A stretch of 64,000 nucleotides of DNA, from assembly GCA_013398295.1 (NCBI GenBank), contig VZSF01007788.1:1018240-1082239 (forward strand). The letters are read 5' to 3'. The notes beneath the pieces were generated by a model. The model searched no databases and had not been told where the DNA came from. It saw only the letters and a list, made by a program, of their open reading frames with translations. The first letter of the stretch is position 1, and each line of letters begins with the position of its first letter. The stretch is from Chionis minor (Eukaryota > Chordata > Aves > Charadriiformes > Chionididae). Positions 47,228 through 58,265 of the stretch are shown piece after piece. Made by a program: the position numbers and the translations under genes.

Positions 47228-49077
47228 CAATTATTTGTTAAAATCATATATTGCAGCTTTCTGGGTTGTAGTTCAGAAAGTGTAAAGGAAAAATCGGGCT
47301 TAAATCACTTTAAGTTTCCAGACAATACCTTGTTCTACCTTGGAGGGCACGAAAGGTGATACACAGTTGAATCAGAAGTTTAAATGAAAAAAAAGAAAAA
47401 AGAACACTTAAGCCAAACAAAACATCAACATTTATTAATGACAGCTTGTCTAACGTTGTCCATGTCAAACAGGGTATTCCAAACTCCAAAAATTCATCAC
47501 TGCATTAGTCTTACTCATTAGCTCACAGCTGAAAACAGCTTTAAAAAAGAAGGAAGGATTGGAAGCAGCTATAAAGGGAGGGGAAGAATGTTTAAGCCTG
47601 TTTTAAGATTAAGCAGTGTCAACCAGCAAAGAACTACTGCCTCATCCCACACGCACACCTGCATTTGCAACATTCATTTTCAGCATGAAAATTAATTTAC
47701 CCCTGGAAGAAGAAAATAACAGTTTGAAAGAACACTGAATGTGGATTTCTAAGCTGAATCAGAAAGCAATGGCACAATACGCATCACAAGACAAACGTAA
47801 CCAGCAGAAAATTATCAGTTTCAAACAAGCTGGTCTTTTGGCTAACACTTAATAAATGGATAAAAACAATGTATAGTGACAGTGCATAATACAGAAAGAT
47901 GTAGGTTTCTGTCATTTAAAAGACAGACATTAGAGCAAATTTGTGGAGAAAACACATGAAGAGCAGTCACAGAAAATCGCAAAGGCCAAAGCACAGAACA
48001 GTTTTCAAGAAACTGAAAACATGACCAGGAATGTAACAGTTGTGATTGTCCCTATCTTGATTATTCTGCCTGTTCTATTTTTCATGGTTCTTTCTCAAGG
48101 CTTCAGTACTAAAATTTTCAAGCTATACACTGCATATTGTTTGTACAATGTCTAGCAACAATATCACAGTGGTATATTAAAAGACAAACATAGAAATATT
48201 CATGTTTTAAGCCTTGCACTCAAGGAAGGAAATACTAGACTGCTGTGCAACTCTAATTAAGTCACTTTGTGTGCTTGGACTGTGATACAAACTACTCAGA
48301 TGACTACACCCTATCTTTTCAAAGAACCTACCTTTCAGTACACAAGCCCTTTGTGAATAAGACTATTGTTGAAAGTTCTTCTCATCTGTTCTGAAATTTG
48401 GAAGGTGTACAATGTAGGTAATGGTTTCCACCAAATTTCAGAGTTACCACAGCTAAAACGGCTCTCTTTATTCCAGCCTTTTGCAGGTTTCACCTCTGTA
48501 GCTGGACAGATCCAACTGGAACTCAGTTACCAACTTTGCTTTCCTGGTCGCTCACTAAAGGCATTCAGAACAAACTTAGAAAAAAAAAAAGTAGCAACTA
48601 CAGACCTGGAGTTGTGTTATTGACCTCACAGGTAAGCCTTGTTTTCCCCAAACTAATTAAAGCACACAGCAGCTGTCTTACTCAAGGTGAAGAAAATCTG
48701 ACTGTTTTACCCACATGAATTTGGAGGTATTACAACAATTACCGTTCGCTGAAAAGAACAGAGCTATTAGAAGACATGATCAGCGTAGGGTGAGGACTGT
48801 GTACATTGACCAAAGTACGCTGAAGGGAAAAAGCGTGAAGCGAAGCACTGGTTAACTACCTATCCATTCAATGATAAGCAGGTATTTTAATCCTGGTATT
48901 TCCAAGCTTTTGAATATTGGACCCTGAAAAACAGCACACTCTTCACTTGGAAGTTTTTCCTGCAAGAACCACACTGATCTTTGGTTCTATAACCCAGGAC
49001 TACGACGTAGCCCTCACAAGAAGGTAACTTGTGTAAACAGGCCACAGTAGAAGCAGCAAGATGCACCTAGCTAAATG

Positions 49078-49290
49078 GAACAGACTGACTGGGAAATGAA
49101 AGGACAGATTATGTTCAATACAGACAAATGTGAAGTAAAGCACTTGGAAAGAAGCTTATATTCAAAGCAAGGCACTCTGGCCTGATGGCTACCACTTCAG
49201 AATGAGACTTTGGCATTGTGATAGACGATGTCATACAAACACTAGCTTAACACTCATTAGGTGCTGGGGTTTGGCAGCGTTAAGGGAGAG
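49078..49290 (+). mobile_element. Degraded CR1-type LINE, end of reverse transcriptase region
   Basis: On the plus strand, frame starting near 49110, the translation reads MFNTDKCEVKHLERS with further relics after it, broken by stops. This fits the CR1 segment of the form FN-DKCKVLHLGR near the C-terminal end of the reverse transcriptase. The nucleotides around TTCAATACAGACAAATGTGA also follow that region, and the following TTTGGCATTGTGATAGACG resembles the DLG-VVD segment. It is old, with no intact frame. Boundaries are uncertain. Confidence 0.65.
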
Positions 49291-52200
49291 CCTTCCAAGA
49301 CACTGCCCACTGCTTGTCAAGGACACAGTAACATACAGCAGAACCTCAGCCACCAGCATTTGACACATCAACCAAAAGCAGCATCTGTACACACGCTGCC
49401 CCGGACTCGATGTCACAGAGGCCTAGAGTTTGCCAAGCCTACACAAACAACAACTTCAGGGACTGGTAGCATATAGGCCAAGTTTCTGTAGAAATCACAG
49501 GTGGCCTTAATTGAGCGCTTAGCCTCAGCAAGTCTGCACTTTCTGAATACAGGAATAAGAATTCTCCATGTTCTCAAGGAAATGTATGGAAAGAGCATTT
49601 AACAGAAACTTATCACATAACTATTCTAATAAATAACCCCACATCTGTAATCACTGTGGTAAATTCACTGTTTAGACATAGTCCGATATATTACTCTGAA
49701 ATTTATTTAACCTGATGAACTGTGAAAATCAGCTCTGCTGATTTTTGGGAGGAAAAAAAAAAAGCTTTCTTTACTTTTACCAGCTCATCTTTTATATGAA
49801 TCCAAAGATGCACATGAAACCTATTGCAATATATGATAGGAGTATATTCAATGAACACAACTATGTGGGGATGATTACCTTATCTACAGCCATACAATTA
49901 CCCTATCCTATTATGCTATTGTGTATAATACCCTTCATAAGGGTTTGTGTTTTCAACAGCCAGTGGTAGAGATGCAAAACGAAGGGCCTGTCTATAGGAT
50001 TAGGTACAGTTACACACAAAAGTGCTCACACTGAGCCAAGAGAGCATAAAAAAAAATAATCAAAAACTGCTTCTGGAGCATAGCTGCTCTTACAGTTGAG
50101 TTCCACCTCATCTATCCAGAGAACACTGACATCCACAAGGGTCTTAAAAAACCTAAAAAACTGAAGAAAAAGTGTTCAAAAGTATTTATGAACAGACTGC
50201 AGCCTAAATTAGGTGTATAGAAGGGGGCCATTGCTCATCTGGCAAACTGTCATTCAGGAGATTCTGCTATATTATTCAAGACAAGAAGAAACTAAAACTA
50301 AAGCTAAAAGGAAAAACAAGGTTTGCATTTATTTGATTTAGAGAACTATCTGGCATTATTACTCAAACAGGTCAGCATAGGTTGGGAAACATTGCCTTAG
50401 AGCAGGATGCTCATGTTTACTAGAAACCTAGAAGAGCTCGCAGATGTGATGAGCCCCTGGCCAACCTAACTCCAGGTTACAGAGAAATGTTATATACGGT
50501 TAACTGAGCACTGAACACAATCCTCATGCCCTCCACCAGAAAGGCCTAAAGCACTTCAGCATCTGCACTCAGTTCAGCTTGCAACTCTGGTGTCCAGATG
50601 CTTGCAGAAAGGATTAATCATTTGTCTCCTCCTTTGTTTACTGGGCCCTAACATTTGCAAAGCAGCCAGCAATCCTCCCATTCGCTTCCTTAAAACCAGA
50701 ATAAAATTAAAAAAAAAAAAAGAATTACACTGTGAGCAGGAGATCTTGAAGATGTCTAGCATCTCAATCGGATGAGGTTCAGAACAAAGGTTTCCTTTAC
50801 ACAAAATTTTAATACTGAAGCTCACTGTTGGTAAGACGGCTCTGAACAATGTTTAAACAAAAAGAAATCCCCTCTATCTATTTAGATTTCAGCGCTGCAT
50901 CCTGCAATGCTCTATTTGGCTCATTTTTCAGTATTAAACCTTGCCTACATCCAAGTGTTTTATGAGGAGTTGCCAAAGGCATAAATACCAATTTAAACTC
51001 GTGAATGTAATTTTAACCATTTTTTTTGCAAGGCTTCCCCAACACAACCTACCACATTTAGCGTACCCGATCAGTGCCCCACAAAAAACCCACTGAATAA
51101 GAAGTGTTGTGATTTGAAAAAAGGTCCAGTACCTTACATTTAGGGTTTGAGGCATCAAATTTAGATTCAAGAAGTTTACAGAAGTCCATCATGTGTAACT
51201 CAACACATTTAATACTCTCTTCTGATAAAGCCTACTTGACAAAAGCAACTGCATATAAAAATATGCTGACTGCAATTGTATATACCTTCTCAGTGCTTTC
51301 ACTTCACATCCTAATTTCTTTTTTCCTGCATACTATACTAGCAGGTTACTATATCACAACAGTCACGGGAGAAAATGTATGCCTGTAACTCAGCTTTCTC
51401 AATGTAAGCTACAGCATCTTAAACCTAAACTATCAATAAAAGTCAGCTTAAACCGTTATCAGACCTAATGCTGAAGCGCAGGCCACACGTTCCCATCTGC
51501 CAGCTCTGATGCACAGGGGAGGGACCTATACAAGAACACAGGGCAGACAGTTAAAGTGGCAAAACCTTCGTATTCGAAACAGAAAGATTTATCGGAGATC
51601 ATGTATCAATGCCCTAATCTGAATTACACAAAAGCTCTACCTTTTTCCACTCCTCCTTACCAGCTGTCACTTGACATCCTGAGGTTAAGAACCTCCATCC
51701 TCTCTCCCCTTCAACAGTTCAACCCAGTGGACGCAGAGAAAACACCCACGGGTAGAGGATGGTGCCAGGCTAGAGGTGGCCCTCCACAGTTTAACTGGTC
51801 CATATTTAACAGCTGTTTCTTCCAGCTGTTTACATCCTTCTCCCTTCCTTTACCCATTAATGTGTCAGCGCAAAGAAAGGCATTAGCGCTTCAGAGCTGG
51901 TTAAAGCCTGGGGAGGCAGCTGAAGGGAGCTCATTCTGCAGAGTTCTACATCAGCTCTTCTGTAGAAGAAACTCACACAGGGAACACCAGCAAAAGCATT
52001 GGCTTACTTTCAAAACCAGATCTTTAAAAGCTGGAATGATTGTAAAGAAAAATGTTGGCTGGACAACCTTTTTACCCTGTACATTATCCCACCCAAATCC
52101 TTAACATACTGGAGAACTCTGTTTTTAAGGGCATGCAAAAAGTACCCATCTAATGGAATATTGATCTCTGAAGTTCCGTAAATTACTTAAGTGAGATTAT

Positions 52201-54979
52201 GATCCCCTTCTCCCCTCCTTCCAATGCACACATTTAAAGATCCGTGCTGACTGGGAATTTGTTTCACAAGCACAGCACCCAATTAATAGGAGAAATCTGC
52301 AGTCTAAATTTTCTAGTTAAGGAAGCGTCTATCTTCCTCTCTCAAAAATGACTAGCTCTTAAACATCCAAGACCTTAGAAGTAAATACTGGACTTGAATA
52401 CAGGTATCAAACCTACCCAATTAAGAAGCATTAGTTCCATTTTAATGACATTAATTTCATAGTATAAATGTCACTTCTGACTATTCAGATAAGCTAATCT
52501 TGAACAGAATTTAAGTGATGACAGCTTTCAGCTGATGCTGAATAATTTTATTCTTACTTTAAAAAAAAACCCCTCAACACTGAAGTTCTTTGATAGTAGT
52601 GCTTCCTAAACTCCATTACCAAAATCTCATGATTTAAAAATCAACTACTGCCTTCCAGTTCAACATGACCCTTTTAACCACTAAATGCCATAGCTGCACT
52701 GTATTATCTACTTGAGGCAAGACTTAGTCTGCCCCTGGATACCTGAAATAGTTAAAGTGAATTAACTAGAGTAAAAAAAGGTAATTCAATACATACAGAG
52801 AGTATTCACAAAGGTTTAAAGCATTTTAACTAAGCTTCCATCAACTGCATTTCATCAGCTAATTAATCTTAACTTTCTGAGCTCCTAAACAGACAAATGC
52901 AGACTTATTTCACAGCGTAAGATCAATCACATAACTTGACATTGTTCAGCTATTTTGAATAAGCCCAGCAAACTAAATCCAAGACTGCTTGCAAAAATAT
53001 TGTAGGTTTCATCCACAGAAGAATATTTATTTCCCAACAGCTTTTTCTAATTAAGCCAATTTTTTAAAATTTCATATTAAGTTCAAAAGAAAAAGAGTAG
53101 CAGTTTAAAACAAAAGTAATAAGCAGGTTTTATAACACTTTAACTGAATCACCTCTACACAAACGACACCTTTGGTTAAACTAATGCAGATTTCCATGCT
53201 GCCTTCATTGCTGCATATTACATCCAATCTCTGAAAAATATTATGGATATCTCCACAGTTAGTAGTATTTCTTCTTATGAGGATCTGGAGGAGTGGGGTT
53301 AAAATTGCAATTAGTTACACATCTAGAAATATTGCTGGAAGCTACAGCCTTGAGGAAAATAGTTACCTAGTCTCTACTCCACCACTGCCAATGGAAGCCT
53401 TCTATCTGTACTTAAGTAGCAATAAATGGTTTTGACTCCACTTAAGATTTTCTAATAAAATACCCCGACATAATGATACTGGCTTGTGCTATGCTTAACC
53501 AAATAGACATAAACGCAGCAGGCACAAGTTTTCTTAAGGATTTCGCAGACATTTCATGCATACTTCTCCTGTATTAATTCTATTTTTAGCCAATCAAGAT
53601 CACCACTTAGTCCTGTCACACTACCTCACTTTAATGGATGCGTATAGCAGCGATAAAATGGATGTATACTGATGATGTAACAGTCACCATTTTCCCTCAA
53701 TTTTACACATTCCCAACTCCCTACTCCTACATAAATGTTTCCCTGCTACCAGATCATCATAATTTAAACCGGAAACGCCAGTATGCCACAGCAATTATGG
53801 CACGTGCCTTTAGCAGGTACCACTCAACACTTCAGACCAAGACAACAGGCCACAAGCATGTATTAAGCATTTAGATACAAGTTCATAAATCAATATGAAT
53901 TTGTTCCATTGCCTTTATGACAGTTTTGGAAAAATTCCATCTTCAGGAAAGGAAACAATTAAAACCACAATGTAAGCTCACATTATTCCAGGGCAAAAGC
54001 ACTTGCTTGTTATAATAAAACAACTGCCGCTCTTATGTAGAGCAAGCCGTATCAATAAAAGCAGAGTTTTGCCAATCAAATGCAGGCTAGCCTCAGGGCA
54101 GGTGGCACAGATGCGATGATTCCAGCATAACATGATCATTCTGGGACCAGCTATGTACCTGACAACTCCTTCAGTCTGAAGAGAGCTTTATAAAGGGTGT
54201 TCCACAAGGAGATGACCCAACATGTAACACATGAATACTCACGTGCTTTCATTTCCAAACCCAAAGCAGAATTTGCCGGTTATGTTTGAAGTATGGGTTG
54301 TTGTATTCTGAATGTCTAACATACTTCACACGAAACTTACACACACTAACACAGTCTGAGAGTCCAATTTACCCAACATAATAAAAAATTTTATTTTGCC
54401 TGATACATCGAGTCCACAAACGGGGAATGGACCAAACAGACTGAAAATAGCTTCACTGGTGCATTTGGGATGTCATCGACTGCAGGAGACAATTAATTCT
54501 AGCCCTGACAGGTAATACCACAAGTCAGACTACATCAGCTATGTGTGATTACAATGTTCTGAGGTCCTGGTCTCTCTTTAGCCTGTTCTGATCTAGCGCC
54601 AACAAAGTACTACAAGGAAGCAGAGTTTCAAGGTCTGATCTGTGACCTTATGATTGGAAGGCAGGAGATCCCAGCTCACTGGTGACGGAGTGCCGTTCTC
54701 CAGCTTTACCGGTTGGCAAGACTAAAATCTAGATTCATAACCACCTTGTTACAAAATTGACCCTGCTATTTTTGGATTTCAGCCTCCATCCCAAAAATAT
54801 TCGTATCCGAGGGCATGCTTGGGAAGAAAGCAACTTGCAAGCAATGGTTTCAGTCTAGCAAAACATCACCATTTTGACTTTCCACCTTGGCAAATACAAA
54901 ATCAAAACTGTAAACCCTATGTGAATTTGAAAGTGTATCTTGTAGCATGGTGTGATTAAACTGATTAGAAATAGTACCT

Positions 54980-55055
54980 TAAAAAACCCAACAACCTCAA
55001 CCAAAAAACGAAACAAAAAAACCCCCCAAACAACAAGAAGAGAACCCTAACCTAA
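54980..55055. repeat. A+C low-complexity tract
   Basis: AAAAAACCC, ACAACCTCAACC and CCCCCCAAACAAC words, nearly free of G and T, ending near CCCTAACCTAACC. It is not a telomeric array, since the six-base unit is not repeated. Confidence 0.8.
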
Positions 55056-56374
55056 CCATCACACCAATCCTGACCTCTAGCACTGGGTAAAGGAAGAAGC
55101 TTGCTACTACACAGTGTCATAGAAAGTAAGGACCAATATGGGACAAGAGACTGCACACGACAGGCCAAAATCTTGAAGTCAAATAGATGACATTGATTCA
55201 AGAGTCACGCTGAATCGTTTTAAGGTTTTGACCACCAGACTACTATGTAAGTGGGGGTTTGCCTTGGTTTATATTTGACAATAAATTCTTACCTGCAGCA
55301 CCTGAATGTGTTTCATAAGCATGAGCTGATGACAAAGCATAGCAGGGAGTATCCTAGCTGTGTTTCAACTCAAGTGATATCATCCACTAATACAGGGGAA
55401 CAAGTTCTGATGGCAGATTCAAAAGGAATTGTTTTGAAATTCTTGTGAGAGTGTAGTCGTAATTCGAAGACAATTCATTCAGCTAGCACTAATCCAGAAC
55501 AGATTCAAGATTTGCAGGGATAACGGAACTATCCTTTCACTAATAAATTATAAATAACCTCATTCTAACTAAAATATGCCCACCGCTAGAGAGATGTGAA
55601 ATTACAGGAAGCCTAATAGGTGGCGAACTTTACACACCGTCTATAAAAGGTGATTTGCACACCGAAGTTTAGTTCATCGGTTTCAGGACACACTGACTTT
55701 CTGCCATCTTGGCAGGCTGCGAGATGACCAAAAAACTCCTCTCGGCTCTCCCAATACGTAAATGCTCCACGTAGCTCGCGTAGGAGCACAGATCAACAGC
55801 CACTTCCCGGTAACGCCACTGCGCTCCCATCGCGTTTGCAATTACATCACAGCAATTTCCCAAATCCCAAGCGCTGCCGCCAAGAAACCCTAAAGCTGCC
55901 ACAAGCGCAGCCTCGCGTCGGGAGTCCTCTTCCCTGGGAGGTGTTTTGTTTTTTTTTTAAGAAATATTAAAATACAACGAAACAAGACCAAAAAAACCAC
56001 CAATAAAAAAAAAAGAACCAACCCCAAAAAACCTTTTCATCACCTCGGCATTTTTTCCGAGTTAGCCGCGAAGTTACTCCACCCGGCTCCGATTGTGCAA
56101 CGGGGGAGGCGGCGGCGGCGCGGTGCGCGCTCCCGCCCGGCGCGGCGGGCGAGGCGAGGCGGCGGGGCCATCGCCCGGCGGCGGGAGAGCCCGGCCGGCC
56201 CCGGGGCGGACGGGGGCTGAGGGTGGCGGTGACGGCGGCGGCGGGGGAACGCGGGGAGAGGACGGCACGGCGGCAGCTGCTCCGGAGCCGACGGGAGCGC
56301 GGACGTGCGTGTGTGTGTGTCATGTTATTGCAGAAGGCGAGAGATCCCGGAAAGAGCCCGAACTAGGCGAACCC

Positions 56375-56385
56375 GCCGCCATCTT
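56375..56385 (-). promoter_or_regulatory. UBE2D3: YY1-type motif on the UBE2D3 strand
   Basis: AAGATGGCGGC on the minus strand is the exact core YY1 consensus. YY1 sites of this orientation commonly lie just inside the first transcribed bases of housekeeping genes, which would place a UBE2D3 start of transcription near 56.4 kb or a little to the right. The in-frame ATG within it need not be used. Confidence 0.6.
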
Positions 56386-56452
56386 ACAATGCGGGAAAGA
56401 AGTTGCACGCCAGAGGGGAGAGAGCGGCCCGAGAGGCCGGCACCCTGCCCCG

Positions 56453-57358
56453 NNNNNNNNNNNNNNNNNNNNNNNNNNNNNNNNNNNNNNNNNNNNNNNN
56501 NNNNNNNNNNNNNNNNNNNNNNNNNNNNNNNNNNNNNNNNNNNNNNNNNNNNNNNNNNNNNNNNNNNNNNNNNNNNNNNNNNNNNNNNNNNNNNNNNNNN
56601 NNNNNNNNNNNNNNNNNNNNNNNNNNNNNNNNNNNNNNNNNNNNNNNNNNNNNNNNNNNNNNNNNNNNNNNNNNNNNNNNNNNNNNNNNNNNNNNNNNNN
56701 NNNNNNNNNNNNNNNNNNNNNNNNNNNNNNNNNNNNNNNNNNNNNNNNNNNNNNNNNNNNNNNNNNNNNNNNNNNNNNNNNNNNNNNNNNNNNNNNNNNN
56801 NNNNNNNNNNNNNNNNNNNNNNNNNNNNNNNNNNNNNNNNNNNNNNNNNNNNNNNNNNNNNNNNNNNNNNNNNNNNNNNNNNNNNNNNNNNNNNNNNNNN
56901 NNNNNNNNNNNNNNNNNNNNNNNNNNNNNNNNNNNNNNNNNNNNNNNNNNNNNNNNNNNNNNNNNNNNNNNNNNNNNNNNNNNNNNNNNNNNNNNNNNNN
57001 NNNNNNNNNNNNNNNNNNNNNNNNNNNNNNNNNNNNNNNNNNNNNNNNNNNNNNNNNNNNNNNNNNNNNNNNNNNNNNNNNNNNNNNNNNNNNNNNNNNN
57101 NNNNNNNNNNNNNNNNNNNNNNNNNNNNNNNNNNNNNNNNNNNNNNNNNNNNNNNNNNNNNNNNNNNNNNNNNNNNNNNNNNNNNNNNNNNNNNNNNNNN
57201 NNNNNNNNNNNNNNNNNNNNNNNNNNNNNNNNNNNNNNNNNNNNNNNNNNNNNNNNNNNNNNNNNNNNNNNNNNNNNNNNNNNNNNNNNNNNNNNNNNNN
57301 NNNNNNNNNNNNNNNNNNNNNNNNNNNNNNNNNNNNNNNNNNNNNNNNNNNNNNNNNN
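56453..57358. other. Assembly gap (906 N)
   Basis: All bases are N. It lies in the centre of the CpG island, the usual place for short-read dropout through high GC. Long open frames that seem to run through it are products of the N bases and should be ignored. Confidence 1.
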
Positions 57359-57650
57359 GTGGGTCTGGAAGGTGGTGGGGCGGGAAGGTTCTGGGGCCGC
57401 CCCGCGGTGCCGGTCTCGGCCGCCGCCCGAGCGGGGCTGCCCGGGGGTGGGGGTGCGGCGGCGCGGGCCCGCGGCAGCCCCCTGGGCGCGGCGGCGGGCG
57501 CCGGTGACGGTAAGCCGCCGCCCTGCTGCGAAATGGCGGCGGCCGGGTCTACATATCGGCGCTGACGCGGCGGCGCGGTATCCCTCCGCGCGCTAAGCGG
57601 CCGCGCCAGCTGTCTGTCAGCGCCTGCAGCTGGGAGGGGCGGGGGGCTGT

Positions 57651-57680
57651 TCCTCGGCGGGGCGCGCGNTCCTCGGCGGG
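57651..57680. repeat. 11-bp direct repeat flanking an ambiguous base
   Basis: TCCTCGGCGGG occurs at 57651-57661 and at 57670-57680; the single N at 57669 sits immediately before the second copy. The two copies may be a real short duplication or an imperfect join in assembly. Confidence 0.8.
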
Positions 57681-57929
57681 CCGCGCTGCGGTCCGGGCTT
57701 TGCCCGCTCCCGCCTCGGCGACGGAGCCGCTCTCCGCCCCTCGCCGCCGTCCTTCCCTCGCCTGCCCGGTGTCCGTGCGGCGGGCGGTTGGGAAGGGGCT
57801 CGTTGGAGCGGCGGCGCGGCGAGGAGCGCGGCTGAGGGTCCTTCCGCCTCGTAGAAATGGCACCCAGGCCACGGCAGGCCGGGACGCGGGGGGCGCCTCG
57901 GCGGGAGAGCAAAGGGGCTGGTCGTAGCG

Positions 57930-58265
57930 GTGACAGTGATGGCGGCTGCCTCCGGCCGGGAGGGACACTGGCACCACCACCAGCAGCAGCACGGACAAGG
58001 CGCAGGCCCGGGGCGAGAGCGATGGGCCTGGAAACTGCTGTTCCTTGCGCGACACCTCCAGCTGCTTGGAGGCTTTGAATTTTGCGCATCGCAGGTCAAC
58101 AGATCGCTCTGGGCTAGGCTCTTTTCTCTCGCGGTGGTAAATTGTGTAGGTTTTGGCATAGTTGTGTACGTGGGGAAGGACTCCTACTCCACTGCCATCA
58201 AGTCGCGAGCAGAGGAGGGCTGCCAGAGTGCCTTTCTGCTGTCATCAGGGGATGTATTGTATTAA
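57930..58265 (+). other. Open frame at the right edge of the CpG island, not recognised (possible divergent transcript)
   Basis: 111 codons from an ATG at 57930, pointing away from UBE2D3. The first half is low-complexity (histidine/glutamine and arginine/glycine rich) from GC-rich DNA. The second half includes a hydrophobic stretch (LFSLAVVNCVGFGIVVYVG). No family is recognised, and it is not CISD2. A chance frame in GC-rich DNA is the likelier reading; a non-coding RNA from the divergent promoter is also possible. Confidence 0.2.

Larger units (their letters stand above)
56040..58090. promoter_or_regulatory. UBE2D3: UBE2D3 promoter CpG island, likely shared with a divergent gene
   Basis: Very GC-rich and CpG-dense sequence flanks the assembly gap on both sides, with short GT repeat at 56309-56319 and a YY1-type motif at 56375-56385. 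By position it is the UBE2D3 promoter. In mammals the neighbouring gene CISD2 starts head-to-head from the same island; no CISD2 coding sequence is visible here. The missing UBE2D3 first coding exon may also lie in it. Confidence 0.8.

Noticed and set aside
51556..52104. 182-codon plus-strand frame
   Set aside because: Antisense within the UBE2D3 intron region, no recognisable domain, composition like the surrounding AT-rich DNA. Probably chance.
55020..55070. CCCTAACCTAACC resembling an internal telomere repeat
   Set aside because: The six-base telomere unit is not repeated; it is part of an A+C low-complexity tract.
56093..58089. Very long open frames (up to 589 codons) on both strands across the gap
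   Set aside because: They are open only because the N bases give no stop codons and the flanks are GC-rich. No recognisable protein is encoded.
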